Below, in pieces: positions 44,862 through 55,090 of a DNA stretch of 64,000 bases; position 1 is the stretch's first letter, and each line of letters opens with the position of its first letter. The notes beneath the pieces were generated by a model. It was not told the DNA's origin, did not search any database, and worked only from the letters and a program-made list of their open reading frames with translations. Position numbers and translations under genes: made by a program. This DNA comes from Fannyhessea vaginae DSM 15829. GTDB lineage: Bacteria; Actinomycetota; Coriobacteriia; Coriobacteriales; Atopobiaceae. Where the stretch lies: NCBI RefSeq assembly GCF_000159235.2, contig NZ_ACGK02000002.1, positions 184,522-248,521 on the forward strand, in the 5' to 3' direction.

Positions 44862-45809
44862 ATGAGCAAAACGCCCCTGACATTTCAGGATATGATTTTG
44901 ACTCTACAAACGTATTGGGCGCAACACGGTTGTACCGTTATGCAACCCTATGATAGCGAAGTTGGCGCAGGAACGTTTCATCCAGCAACACTGCTTCGTT
45001 CACTGGGAAATAAACCATGGGCAACCTGCTATGCTCAGCCTTGTCGGCGTCCTGCTGATGGTCGTTATGGTGATAACCCTAACCGTTTACAGCACTATTA
45101 TCAATTTCAGGTGCTTATTAAGCCTTCTCCTGCCGATGCACAAGATTTGTATCTTGGCTCGCTTGAAGCAATTGGTTTGGATCCTCAAGAAAACGATGTC
45201 CGCTTTGTAGAAGACGACTGGGAGTCGCCAACCCTTGGTGCTTGGGGACTTGGTTGGGAAGTTTGGCTCAACGGTATGGAAGTTACGCAGTTTACGTATT
45301 TCCAGCAGGTAGGCGGCATTGAAGTTGCGCCTGTGCCGGTAGAAATTACCTATGGTCTTGAGCGTATTGCAATGTATACACAAGGTGTAAATTCGGTCTA
45401 CGATTTGGTGTGGAATAAGCTTGCAGATGGAACTTGTGTTACCTATGGTGACGTGTTTCACCAAAACGAGTTTGAATTTTCGACCTATAACTTTGAAGTT
45501 GCAAACGTTGAACTTATGCGCGAAAAATTTGACGAATACGAAGAAGAATGTCATGCCTGCTTGCGTCGTAATTTGCCGTTGCCTGCCTATGATTGCGTGA
45601 TGAAATGTTCTCATGCGTTTAACTTACTTGATTCGCGCGGTTCTCTTTCTGCTACCGAGCGCGCTAATTACATTTTACGAGTGAGAAGCGTTGCCAAGGC
45701 GTGCTGCGAGGCTTATTTAGCCTCTCTTGTGGCGCTAGAATCAAAGGCACCCAAGCCTGCAGACAATTCTTTATCAAAACAAAATCCAACTGCAAATGAG
45801 GTGGCATAA
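44862..45809 (+). CDS. glyQ: Glycyl-tRNA synthetase alpha subunit
   Basis: 315 residues. [61 protein letters not shown] and [13 protein letters not shown] are hallmark GlyQ motifs (class II aminoacylation core). AAGGAG precedes the ATG. glyS starts at the next base after the stop. Confidence 0.98.
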   Translation: MSKTPLTFQDMILTLQTYWAQHGCTVMQPYDSEVGAGTFHPATLLRSLGNKPWATCYAQPCRRPADGRYGDNPNRLQHYYQFQVLIKPSPADAQDLYLGSLEAIGLDPQENDVRFVEDDWESPTLGAWGLGWEVWLNGMEVTQFTYFQQVGGIEVAPVPVEITYGLERIAMYTQGVNSVYDLVWNKLADGTCVTYGDVFHQNEFEFSTYNFEVANVELMREKFDEYEEECHACLRRNLPLPAYDCVMKCSHAFNLLDSRGSLSATERANYILRVRSVAKACCEAYLASLVALESKAPKPADNSLSKQNPTANEVA

Positions 45810-47906
45810 ATGAGCAAGTCGTGCGAATTCTTACTTGAAATTGGAACAGAGGAAATGCCGTCAGCACCTTTGATTCATGCAACAAAACAGCTGGTTCAGC
45901 TTATGCAGGCTCACTTGCAAAAAAGTGGCTTAACATTTGGTAGTGTTGAGGCACACCAAAGTCCGCGCCGCCTGGCTGTTCTTGTGCATGATCTTGCAGC
46001 TCAAACACCTGAGATCAATGAGATTAAGCGTGGACCTGCTGCCTCTATCGCATTTGATGCAAACAAACAGCCTACAAAGGCGGCTTTGGGATTTGCAAAA
46101 AAGTGTGGGGTAGATGCGCATGATCTTATCGAAAAAACCGCAGAAGACGGCAAAAATTATGTGTTTGCCCAAAAGTTTATAGCTGCACGCACCGCACAAG
46201 AGTTGCTTGGTGATATGTGTCACGACATAGTAGCTTCGCTCGAATGGCCAAACTATCGAAGCCAACGTTGGGCGTTTGAAACCGAATCTTTTGTTCGTCC
46301 TGTTAGATGGCTTGTTGCTCTGTTAGATGAAGAAGTTATTCCGTTTTCTTATGCAGGAGTGAGCTCTTCTTGTACAACGCAAGGTCATCGTGTGTTAGGA
46401 CATGGCTCACATACCATTGATTGTCCTGGCAACTATCGTTCAATTTTGCGCGACGCGGGTGTTTTGCTTGAAGACGAGCGTCGTCAAAAGATTTTAGATG
46501 AGGTAGCGGCTTTTGAACATACCCATCCTCAACTTCATGTTGACATGCCAAAAAAGACCTTTGAAGAGGTTATTAATTTATGTGAATATCCGCGCGTTTT
46601 AATTGGTTCTTTTGATCAAGAATTTTTGGATGTTCCGCACGAGATTATTTGTGAGTCCATGCTTACCAATCAGCGCTATTTCCCCATTTATACTAAAGAT
46701 GGCGAACTCACACGAGATTTTGTTATTGTCTCAAACGGTGCTGCCTCTGCCGACAAAGCTATTATCGATGGTAATGAGCGTGTTGTTCGCGCGCGTTTAG
46801 ACGATGCAAAGTTCTTTTTTGAAGAAGATCTCAAACATCCGCTTGATGAATATGTTCCGCGTCTTTCTAAAGTTGTCTTTCAAGAAAAGCTGGGAAGCGT
46901 TCTTGATAAAACCAATCGTATGACTAAGCTCATTTTGGTGTGTGCTGAGCTTCTTAAAGCAGACGACGAGCTGACTAAACTCTGTGAGCGTGCAGCTTAT
47001 CTTGCAAAAGCCGATTTAGTAACCAATGCAGTAGTAGAATTTACTTCGCAACAAGGTGTTATGGGTGGCTATTACGCGCGCGCTATGGGCGAGGATCCGC
47101 GTGTGTGCAAAGCAATCGCCCAGCACTATCGTCCTCGTTTTTCTAAAGATGTAACGCCTGATGATTTTGTAGGAAAGCTTGTTGCGCTTGTTGATAAGCT
47201 TGATACAATTTGCGGCATGTTTGCTATTAACGAGCCTCCTACTGGCTCGTCCGACCCGTTTGCCCAGCGTCGTAGTGCCTTGGGAATTATAGCAATTTTA
47301 CAAGAGTTGCCCTCGTGTTCGCTTAAGTCGCTTATCGACGCTGCTTTGAACTTGTTTAAAGAACAAGGTCTTGATTTTGATGTGCCAGCGGTGTCAGCTT
47401 GTGTTTGTGAGTTTTTCTCGGTTCGTTTGCAAGCGCTTGCAAAAGAGCAATCGGTAAGTGCTGAATCTATTTCTGCTATCGCTGCAATAGGAATTATTGA
47501 TCCGCGCGAGTTTTTTGCGCGTGTACAGGCATTTGATTCGGCGCGTACACGCGAGCCTCAGCTCTTTGAAGATTTAGCAATTGCATTTGCGCGTGCTTCG
47601 CACCTAACCGATGCAAGCTTGGGAACCGATGTAAACGTTTCCATACTTACGCCTGCTGAGCAGCAGCTTTTTACCGCGTGTTCAAACGGTCGTGATAATG
47701 TGGAGAAAGCGTTGTCAAACGGTGAATACGCACGTGCATTAGCCTCGCTTGCCGAATTAAGAGAGCCGATTGACCAATTTTTTAATGACGTGCGCATCAT
47801 GGACGACGATACTGAAATTAGAAACAACCGCTTCCGCTTGCTAAATACCTTTACATCAGTCTTTAGCAAGGTGGCAGATATAGCGGCTTTAACTAAGAAG
47901 AAGTAA
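45810..47906 (+). CDS. glyS: Glycyl-tRNA synthetase beta subunit
   Basis: 698 residues. LLEIGTEEMPSAPL at the N-terminus, SPRRLAV, the HD-like region and the C-terminal anticodon-binding domain FFNDVRIMDDD…NRFRLLN. It binds tRNA-Gly and works as the alpha2beta2 enzyme with GlyQ. Directly abuts glyQ. Confidence 0.97.
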   Translation: MSKSCEFLLEIGTEEMPSAPLIHATKQLVQLMQAHLQKSGLTFGSVEAHQSPRRLAVLVHDLAAQTPEINEIKRGPAASIAFDANKQPTKAALGFAKKCGVDAHDLIEKTAEDGKNYVFAQKFIAARTAQELLGDMCHDIVASLEWPNYRSQRWAFETESFVRPVRWLVALLDEEVIPFSYAGVSSSCTTQGHRVLGHGSHTIDCPGNYRSILRDAGVLLEDERRQKILDEVAAFEHTHPQLHVDMPKKTFEEVINLCEYPRVLIGSFDQEFLDVPHEIICESMLTNQRYFPIYTKDGELTRDFVIVSNGAASADKAIIDGNERVVRARLDDAKFFFEEDLKHPLDEYVPRLSKVVFQEKLGSVLDKTNRMTKLILVCAELLKADDELTKLCERAAYLAKADLVTNAVVEFTSQQGVMGGYYARAMGEDPRVCKAIAQHYRPRFSKDVTPDDFVGKLVALVDKLDTICGMFAINEPPTGSSDPFAQRRSALGIIAILQELPSCSLKSLIDAALNLFKEQGLDFDVPAVSACVCEFFSVRLQALAKEQSVSAESISAIAAIGIIDPREFFARVQAFDSARTREPQLFEDLAIAFARASHLTDASLGTDVNVSILTPAEQQLFTACSNGRDNVEKALSNGEYARALASLAELREPIDQFFNDVRIMDDDTEIRNNRFRLLNTFTSVFSKVADIAALTKKK

Positions 47907-47922
47907 TTCGTTTGGAGGTTGT

Positions 47923-48321
47923 ATGTCTTTAGAAGCGCATCCACAACAATTGAAGCCCCGTACGGCGTGTATCTTTGTAATTTCGGATTCACGTGGTGAG
48001 ACCGCTGCAAAAGTTGTTGAAGCTGCTGCAGATCAGTTTGAAGAAGGCAGTGTTATTGTAAAGCAGTTAGGTAATGTAACCAGTGTAGAAATGGTTATGG
48101 AGTACCTTGAGAAAAATATGAACAATGATGTGCCTGTTGCTGTTTTTCACACCATTGTTAACGAGCCTTTACGAAGAGAACTGCGCCGTGCTTTTGATGA
48201 CCACGAGATTTCATCGGTTGACTTGCTAGGCCCTGCAATTACGGTTTTATCAACGCTTACTCATCGCGATCCGCTGTATGTAGCAGGACATCGTGCGCAT
48301 ACCGTTATCGAAAAGCTTTAA
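47923..48321 (+). pseudogene. Truncated pyruvate, phosphate dikinase regulatory protein (N-terminal half)
   Basis: 132 residues, GGAGG before the ATG. CIFVISDSRGETAAKVVEAA and VAVFHTIVN match the N-terminal domain of PDRP1/PpsR (DUF299), normally about 270 residues. The C-terminal half with the GVSRTSKTP-type P-loop is missing: the protein stops at AHTVIEKL, and I see no remnant before the terminator at 48387. No ppdK follows. Position after glyS is the usual one. Probably a decayed gene, though the open frame and good ribosome-binding site leave room for a retained small domain protein. Confidence 0.7.
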
Positions 48322-48386
48322 GAGAGCCGCTTGATCTGTACTATCAAAACAACTGTTAGCATGTTGCGTGTATAGATTCTATAGTG

Positions 48387-48416
48387 CCCACCATGTGTTT
48401 GCATGGTGGGTTTTTG
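48387..48416 (+). terminator. Rho-independent terminator of glyQS
   Basis: CCCACCATG/CATGGTGGG perfect 9-bp stem, 6-nt loop, five T. Confidence 0.93.
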
Positions 48417-48491
48417 TGTAAAGAACGCCTGGTATCTGCCATAAGCGCATGCGTACGCAGGCACGGTATAAATTACGCTTTGTACGCGCTT

Positions 48492-50306
48492 TTAAGATTC
48501 TATCCAGCTATAACTTGGAAAAGCCATACTTGAGCTGCGCTTAGGAAAATCGCTTCGATAAAACGAGCCGCGACTTTCGTTTCTCTTAAGTGACGCTAGA
48601 ATAAACATTTTGGCAATAATGAGTTGCTGCTGCACCGCAAGTGTGTACATAACATCACGATATTGTGCGGTTGGCTCTTTTGTGCTTGCCAAAACTTTAT
48701 GCAGATAGGTAATGCTGCTCAGCGCCCGTTTACACGAAGGTGCGTCTTTAATCAAAAAACATTGTCGCGTCATAAGCATATGAAGCGTTTCTTCAACTTG
48801 TGGCGCTTGAGCAGACGCACATAACGAAAGCTGCGCCTGTTCGGTATAGAGTGTATGGGTACGACTATCAATATATACGTCACGGGTATTTGTTGAATCG
48901 AGCGGTTTGTGCGCTTGCTGTGCACGTGCATAAGTTGCTGCCTCAAAGCCACTGATTTGACCAAAGACAATACAGCTGGTAGACGACATGGCACCGAGGC
49001 GATCGGCTCCTTGCATGCCTGCGGCAATTTCTCCAGCGGCAAAAAGTCCTTTAATATTTTGATTGCAAGCCGTGCGCGCAAGCGCATGCGAATCAATGAC
49101 CACACCGCCGTTAGACGTATATGCATACAAGTCAAAATTAAGACGTTTGTGCATGGATAGTTTGGACGCTTTAAGCATGTTGATATAGGTCAGAACAGAT
49201 TGAGGAAGCCGATTTGGAAGGCGCGTATACAAAAGTGAAAGTTGATGGTTAAGACTTTGATACGCAAGCTGTAAGTCAAAAGATTTGCTCGAAAGACGCG
49301 AGGTAAACGGGCTATATTGCGAGCGGTGTTCCAACAGGTCTTTATCGCCTGTATGCTGCGGATGAATTAACGTATCGTCTGCATAAAAATCTGCCCACTT
49401 AAACATATTGCGGTTGCATATAATCGGTGCGTGATTGCTATGAAATGCAGGTACGATTTGCATAAACTCAAGATTAGACATGCATAAACCGTGCGAAAGC
49501 AAAACAGCATGGATATTGCCGGCCCCTGTTCGCGCGCTCAACGACCGCTTGAAAATTGAGGTAAAACCACCCGTTGCCATAATAATACTTGTAGCTTTGA
49601 TATACACAAAACGGTTGGTGTTGGTTTCAAAAAATAGTGCTCCACAAATAACGTGTTCCGCCGCTTCTTTCACCGCTTGTTCTGGCGCGTGCGTGTGCGC
49701 GTCTACATGCGTATCTTGTGGTTTGTTAGACCAAGCGTAATCTTTTGGCATATGCTTTGATGTACAACGCGTAAAGAAATCTCTGTCCCATACATCCTCT
49801 GCAAGTACGCGTTGTCCACGTTCAACAAGATCAACGAGCTGCAGATGGGGTTTTTCGATAATATCGAGCTCATGAAATTTGCGCTCTAAGGCGTGGCGAT
49901 ATCGTTTTGGCTCAATTTTGCACCAGGGGCGCCTTCGATGGTCAAACGACGGGATGTATGTTTGCGCTTCTTCGCCACGGGGATGAATAAGACTCAATTT
50001 TTGATGTTTCAGATTTTCGTGCGCGTCTGCAATGTGATCTATCATGGTTTTTACAAGCTCATGATCAGTTACGTTTTGACCTACAGCTTCAATGGTGTGA
50101 ATAAGTTCATCTTTTTCTGAGTCACGAGGGGGCTTCAGCACATTCATCTCGTAGGTACTGCGTGAAAAACTTGACCCCGAAAAAATATGAGAACTACTGG
50201 TAATAGCAACGCGCGCCCCAAGTTGTGCAGCGGCGTAGGCTGCTTGTGTACCTGCAAGCCCTGCACCGATAACCAAAACATCTACTTGAAGTGTTGACGC
50301 GTGCAT
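48492..50306 (-). CDS. FAD-dependent oxidoreductase (NadB / fumarate reductase flavoprotein-like)
   Basis: 604 residues, GAGGG before the ATG. N-terminal FAD-binding VDVLVIGAGLAGTQAAYAAA, IIMATGGFTSIF in the middle, and C-terminal NGGVVID…GLFAAGEIAAGMQGADRLG, the layout of the succinate dehydrogenase/L-aspartate oxidase flavoprotein family, with a helical C-terminal domain. Inserts rich in His/Asp (about 195-225) are unusual. It stands alone, without nadA/nadC or iron-sulfur subunits, so the substrate is open; not clearly NadB. Divergent from uvrC. Confidence 0.8.
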   Translation of the reverse strand: MHASTLQVDVLVIGAGLAGTQAAYAAAQLGARVAITSSSHIFSGSSFSRSTYEMNVLKPPRDSEKDELIHTIEAVGQNVTDHELVKTMIDHIADAHENLKHQKLSLIHPRGEEAQTYIPSFDHRRRPWCKIEPKRYRHALERKFHELDIIEKPHLQLVDLVERGQRVLAEDVWDRDFFTRCTSKHMPKDYAWSNKPQDTHVDAHTHAPEQAVKEAAEHVICGALFFETNTNRFVYIKATSIIMATGGFTSIFKRSLSARTGAGNIHAVLLSHGLCMSNLEFMQIVPAFHSNHAPIICNRNMFKWADFYADDTLIHPQHTGDKDLLEHRSQYSPFTSRLSSKSFDLQLAYQSLNHQLSLLYTRLPNRLPQSVLTYINMLKASKLSMHKRLNFDLYAYTSNGGVVIDSHALARTACNQNIKGLFAAGEIAAGMQGADRLGAMSSTSCIVFGQISGFEAATYARAQQAHKPLDSTNTRDVYIDSRTHTLYTEQAQLSLCASAQAPQVEETLHMLMTRQCFLIKDAPSCKRALSSITYLHKVLASTKEPTAQYRDVMYTLAVQQQLIIAKMFILASLKRNESRGSFYRSDFPKRSSSMAFPSYSWIES

Positions 50307-50455
50307 AATCCCTCATTTGCATTTGAAATGGTGTTGTCAGACCGCCTGCAAGCACATCTTCATTATGAACTTAGCTTGTCAGCTCGTGTTATACTGCACA
50401 TAAGTCTTACAATACAAAGCTAAAGCAATTTAGCAAACCCTATCATAGGAACTAT

Positions 50456-52456
50456 ATGAGCATACATCATACTACACAACAAGCGCGCGTTGGTTTGTGT
50501 GTACCAGATGAACAAGCCCTGCGCGAAGCGCCCGCGCAAACGCAAGCGCCCACGCGCACGATACATGGTATTCGCTGCGAGCTTGTGCATGAAGTTGAAC
50601 AAGTTCCTATGCTTCCTGGGTGCTATTTGTGGAAAAACGCGTCGGACATCGTAATTTATGTGGGCAAAGCAAAAAACTTGCGTGCGCGCATGCTCCAATA
50701 CGTAACGCTTAGTGATGATCGTCTTAAAATTCCTCGTATGATGCTTGAAGTGGCAAGTTTTGATTATGTGGTTGTAAGTTCAGAACACGAAGCGCTGGTT
50801 TTAGAACGCAACCTTATTGAGCAGTACAAACCGTATTATAACGTTGATTTTAAGGACGACAAAAGCTATCCCTATATTGCGCTTACCAAAAATTCGCTGT
50901 TTCCCGCAATTAAGTACACGCGCGAGCATCATAAACGCGGAACAAAATATTTTGGTCCATATACCGACGTGTATGCTGCGCGCGAAACGATTGAAATTTT
51001 ACGCAAGGCAGTGCCTTTATGTAGCGCTTCGTGCACCGAGTGGAAAAGACTTGAGCGTTATTTTAAAAAGCACGCGGACGAAAAAGAACTCGCACCGTTT
51101 AGTTTGGCACAACGCGGCAAGGCGTGTTTTGATTATCATATGCAAAAAGCACCTGGTGCTTGTATTGGGCGTATTGGTGTTGATGAGTATCGCCAAAATG
51201 TTGCGCTTATCGAAGACTTTTTATCGGGCAAGCGTAAGCATATCTTGGATGTATTGCAAGAGCGCATGCGCGCGGCGGCACAAGATCTTGAGTTTGAAAA
51301 AGCGGGGAGAATAAAGCATCGCTTGCAGGTATTGCAGGCGCTTAACGATAAACAAAAAGTTGTTTTTTCGTCGCGACTGTCTATGGATTGCATTGGGTTT
51401 TATCGCGAAGAAACCATATCGGCTGCCTGTGTGTTTATTGTTCGTGAGGGCCGTGTTATTCGCACAAACGAATTTATTTTGAATAAAGGTCTAGACGTTT
51501 CAAAAAACGAGCTTCAAGAAAGCTTCATCAAGCGCTATTATCATCAAACAGCAGATATTCCTGCCGAAATTAACCTTGATGAAATGGTTTTTGATGTAGA
51601 TGCGCTTAGCAATTGGTTAAGCGAAAAACGTGGCTCGCACGTGACATTTCGCGTTCCTCAACGTGGTGAAAAGCGTGATTTGCTTGCTATGGTTATACAA
51701 AATGCTTCATGCGCACTTAAGCGCTACTCGGTACGAACGGGGTATAGTGAGGATCGTACTAATCTAGCATTAACACAGCTCGAAAGCGCGCTTGCGCTCG
51801 ACCGTGCGCCTTTGCGCATCGAATGTTTTGATATATCTACCCTGCATGGATATTTTACCGTAGCGTCCATGATTGTATTTACCAACGGTCGGGCGGACAA
51901 AAGTCAATATCGTAGATTTATTATTAAAACACCGCTTGATGAGGCTAACGATTTTGTGTCTATGCAGGAAGTTCTTTCTAGACGGTATAGCAAAAAAACT
52001 ATGAGCAATAAGCGTTTTGGCAAAAAGCCCGATTTATTGGTGCTTGATGGAGGAAAACCGCAGCTTTCTGCCGCGCTTTCGCAGTTGCACGCGCTTGATT
52101 TGGATATACCGGTGTGCGGTTTGGCAAAATCCGATGAAGAGGTTTTTGTGCCCTGGGATACAACGCCCATTGTGTTGCCTTCGGGTTCTGCGTCTTTGTA
52201 TTTAATTAAGCAAGTTCGTGATGAATCACATAGGTTTGCGATTACATTTCATCGCGAATTGCGCGATAAAGCAATGACTAAATCAATTCTAGATTCAATT
52301 GAAGGTGTTGGTCCCAAGCGTAAACATGCCCTGCTTACTCATTTTGGTTCTATGAAGCGCTTGCGCGCGGCAAGCGTGCGTGATATTGCACAGGTTTCAG
52401 GTATCTCCGCTCAAGTTGCACAAAATGTGTGGGAAGTTCTGCAAACGTGGCATTAA
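50456..52456 (+). CDS. uvrC: Excinuclease ABC subunit C
   Basis: 666 residues. GIY-YIG-type nuclease (about 52-135: PGCYLW, IYVGKAKNLRARM, ALVLERNLIEQYKP), FGPYTD, UVR motif (about 250-290), RNase H-like second nuclease (IECFDISTLHG, LVLDGGKPQLSAA), and C-terminal helix-hairpin-helix (SIEGVGPKRKHALLTHFGS). Makes both incisions in nucleotide excision repair. The first 50 residues are a Gln/Ala/Thr-rich extension. Start has AGGAAC at 5 bp. Confidence 0.96.
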   Translation: MSIHHTTQQARVGLCVPDEQALREAPAQTQAPTRTIHGIRCELVHEVEQVPMLPGCYLWKNASDIVIYVGKAKNLRARMLQYVTLSDDRLKIPRMMLEVASFDYVVVSSEHEALVLERNLIEQYKPYYNVDFKDDKSYPYIALTKNSLFPAIKYTREHHKRGTKYFGPYTDVYAARETIEILRKAVPLCSASCTEWKRLERYFKKHADEKELAPFSLAQRGKACFDYHMQKAPGACIGRIGVDEYRQNVALIEDFLSGKRKHILDVLQERMRAAAQDLEFEKAGRIKHRLQVLQALNDKQKVVFSSRLSMDCIGFYREETISAACVFIVREGRVIRTNEFILNKGLDVSKNELQESFIKRYYHQTADIPAEINLDEMVFDVDALSNWLSEKRGSHVTFRVPQRGEKRDLLAMVIQNASCALKRYSVRTGYSEDRTNLALTQLESALALDRAPLRIECFDISTLHGYFTVASMIVFTNGRADKSQYRRFIIKTPLDEANDFVSMQEVLSRRYSKKTMSNKRFGKKPDLLVLDGGKPQLSAALSQLHALDLDIPVCGLAKSDEEVFVPWDTTPIVLPSGSASLYLIKQVRDESHRFAITFHRELRDKAMTKSILDSIEGVGPKRKHALLTHFGSMKRLRAASVRDIAQVSGISAQVAQNVWEVLQTWH

Positions 52457-52661
52457 CAGCCTTGCATGGTTAAGGTCATGCGTGGTATTCATAGCGTTGG
52501 ATAGTTTTAGGCTTTACAGGCGTAATTTCGTTGTAAATTTTGTACGCGACTATTCATTCGCAAAATTTTGGATGATAATAAAGATGTACGTATGCACACT
52601 GCACTCCTAAGATGTGCATAGGCACGTATATCTTCACTAGCAATCGGATAAAGGATAACGT

Positions 52662-53012
52662 ATGGGCGCACCAGTTAAAGAGAACATTAAATATAGCGAC
52701 TTTGAAAAACTTGATATTCGCGTTGGAACAATTTTGCACGTTGATGATGTGCCCGATTCAAATAAGCTCGTTTGTCTGACGGTAGATTTTGGCGACTTTA
52801 AGCGCACTATTCTTACTGCACTTAAGGAAGAGCGCGAGAACCCTGAAGAGCTCGAAGGAATGCAAACACTGTTTTTGGTGAATATGGCTCCTCGTAAGAT
52901 GGCAGGTATGACCAGCGCTGGTATGTTGCTTGATATTGGTTACGAGGACAATATTCCATCTGTTATGCCTACGCTTGAGCATCCCGTACCAAACGGCACG
53001 CGTATGTGTTAG
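52662..53012 (+). CDS. tRNA-binding (EMAP-II/CsaA-like) domain protein
   Basis: 116 residues. FEKLDIRVGTILHVDDVPDSNKLVCLTVDFG, VNMAPRKMAGMTSAGMLL: the OB-fold tRNA-binding domain found free as CsaA or at the C-terminus of MetRS. Likely binds tRNA or acts as chaperone-like factor. AAGGATAACG precedes the ATG. Sits between uvrC and rapZ. The ending NGTRMC is short for the family. Confidence 0.83.
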   Translation: MGAPVKENIKYSDFEKLDIRVGTILHVDDVPDSNKLVCLTVDFGDFKRTILTALKEERENPEELEGMQTLFLVNMAPRKMAGMTSAGMLLDIGYEDNIPSVMPTLEHPVPNGTRMC

Positions 53013-53040
53013 TTTGCCTTTTGTTTGATTGCGATATCCC

Positions 53041-54027
53041 ATGAACTCAGCATCTCATACAGACCATACAGAGCAAATTGCAAACCATCCGCAGATTCCC
53101 GATGTGGTTGTTATCACCGGCATGAGTGGAAGTGGTCGTACGCAGGCAATGCACGTGTTTGAGGACATGGGTTATTACTGTATTGACAATTTGCCGCCGC
53201 GCCTTATTTTAGGTCTGGCGCAAATGGTTGGAATCAATTCTGGGATTGGTCGTCATTTGGCTGTAACGTGTGACTTACGTAGCCAAGGGCTCTTTGATGA
53301 GATGCTCGACATTTTACATCAGTTGCATGACGCGCATATGTTTGTAAAGACTTTGTTTTTGGATAGCAGCGACGATGTTCTTATCCGTCGTTATAGCGAA
53401 ACACGCCGCCGCCATCCGCTTGCAAATCGCAAAGAAAGTTTATCGCATACTATTCAGCGCGAACGTGAGCAGCTTGCTGTTATAAGACAACAAGCAGATT
53501 TAATCATTGATACTTCTCATCTGCGCGTAAACGATTTGCGTCTTAAAATTCGTCGTGAGTTTAGCGAGCGATCGGATCTTCAGCTTATGGACGTTAACGT
53601 ATTTTCGTTTGGATACAAATACGGAACTCCTGCAGAGGCCGATGTTATGATGGACGTGCGCTTTTTGCCTAATCCATTCTATGATGCGCATATGCGCCCT
53701 TTAACTGGTCGCGATAAACTTGTTCGTGATTTTGTACTCAATAATGATGTAACGCGCAAGTTTTTATCCTCGTGGACCACGCTTCTTGATGTGGTTATGC
53801 CAGGTTATATCAACGAGGGTAAAACGCGGCTCTCCATTGCAATTGGATGTACGGGTGGCCAACATCGAAGTGTTGCTATTGCAGAATATACTGCGCATTA
53901 CCTGCAACAAAAAGCATACCGAACAATTGTTTCACATCGTGATTTACACTTTGCCAATGCAGACGCACCCGCCTCATCTCAAAATACGTGTGAGCATGAC
54001 GTTAAGCCTTCAACTGATAAGGCGTAG
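53041..54027 (+). CDS. rapZ: RNase adapter / nucleotide-binding protein RapZ
   Basis: 328 residues. P-loop VITGMSGSGRTQAM (Arg in place of Lys, seen in actinobacterial homologues), EDMGYYCIDNLPPRLI, then FGYKYGTPAEADVMMDVRFLPNPFY and GCTGGQHRSV, all RapZ/YvcJ hallmarks. Role in cell-envelope precursor control or RNA metabolism. ATG 53041 is chosen over a TTG at 53029. whiA follows after 2 bp; yvcK, usually between them, is absent. Confidence 0.94.
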   Translation: MNSASHTDHTEQIANHPQIPDVVVITGMSGSGRTQAMHVFEDMGYYCIDNLPPRLILGLAQMVGINSGIGRHLAVTCDLRSQGLFDEMLDILHQLHDAHMFVKTLFLDSSDDVLIRRYSETRRRHPLANRKESLSHTIQREREQLAVIRQQADLIIDTSHLRVNDLRLKIRREFSERSDLQLMDVNVFSFGYKYGTPAEADVMMDVRFLPNPFYDAHMRPLTGRDKLVRDFVLNNDVTRKFLSSWTTLLDVVMPGYINEGKTRLSIAIGCTGGQHRSVAIAEYTAHYLQQKAYRTIVSHRDLHFANADAPASSQNTCEHDVKPSTDKA

Positions 54028-54029
54028 CC

Positions 54030-54971
54030 ATGTCATTTACCGCTTCTGTAAAAGACGAATTATCACACATCAACGCTACATGTCCGCACTGTGATTATGC
54101 TCTTTTATCAGGGATCGTAAGAATATGTGGTTCGTTATCACTTAAAGGTTCTACTACATCACATTCAAGATATTCGGTAACCATTGCCACCGAAACTGGT
54201 GTAGTGGCTCGTATGATTATCAATCTTACTCATACACTTTTTGATCTTGATACCTATTTAACGGTACGACATTCTAACTTGCATAAAACAAGAAATTACG
54301 TTATTCAAATTCCTTATCAAGACAGTTTGCCAACATTTTTGCATACGCTCGAAATTTTGGATGCCACTGGTGCATTATGCACAGGCATTCCTCAAAAGCT
54401 TTTACAGCGAACGTGTTGCGCGCAGGCATTTTTGCGTGGATGTTTTATTGCAGGCGGTTTTATGAGCGACCCAAGAACATCATTTCATATGGAAATTTCG
54501 GTGTCTTCGGCTGCGTTTGCACGCGAAATTGTAGAGCTTGCAGATACCTTTGGCATTGTGATTCGCAGTAATCAAAGGCGCTCTACCATTTCTTTGTATA
54601 TCAAAAAGTTTGATTCAATTTTGCTGTTTCTACAGGTTGTAGGAGCAAAGCGTTTGTCGCGCGCCTTTGAGAATATACGCAAGGTAAAGCGCCTTAAAAA
54701 CGAAGTGAATCGTAGGGTCAATGCCGAAATGGCAAATCAAACGCGATCATGTATGGCAGCAACCGATCAGCTCGTGCTGATTGAAAAAGTTCAAGCGCGC
54801 TATGCGCCCGATGATTTACCACGCGCGCTCCGACAATTTTGTGAGGTGCGCCAGGCACATCCCGAGCTTTCTTTAGCTGCGCTTGGCGAGCTTGTTTGTC
54901 CTCAAGCCTCAAAATCTGCTATGTATCATCGTGTTTTGCGTTTGCAAAAACTTGTAGACACACTGGAGTAG
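54030..54971 (+). CDS. whiA: DNA-binding regulator WhiA
   Basis: 313 residues. N-terminal LAGLIDADG-like part (SFTASVKDELSH, CCAQAFLRGCFIAGGFMSDP, YHMEI-like FHMEISVSSA) and C-terminal helix-turn-helix (RAHPELSLAALGELVCPQASKSAMYHRVLRL). Conserved in Gram-positives; regulates division genes such as ftsZ in actinobacteria. Translationally close to rapZ. Confidence 0.95.
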   Translation: MSFTASVKDELSHINATCPHCDYALLSGIVRICGSLSLKGSTTSHSRYSVTIATETGVVARMIINLTHTLFDLDTYLTVRHSNLHKTRNYVIQIPYQDSLPTFLHTLEILDATGALCTGIPQKLLQRTCCAQAFLRGCFIAGGFMSDPRTSFHMEISVSSAAFAREIVELADTFGIVIRSNQRRSTISLYIKKFDSILLFLQVVGAKRLSRAFENIRKVKRLKNEVNRRVNAEMANQTRSCMAATDQLVLIEKVQARYAPDDLPRALRQFCEVRQAHPELSLAALGELVCPQASKSAMYHRVLRLQKLVDTLE

Positions 54972-55090
54972 AAAATCAGCTATGACGTACTGATTTCGCT
55001 GTATTCCAGAATTTTTCTCTAAGCTGAAATTTCACATTATTTTAAGGTACAATAGATGAGTATTTGTGTTTTTAGGTATTGGAGGATTTT

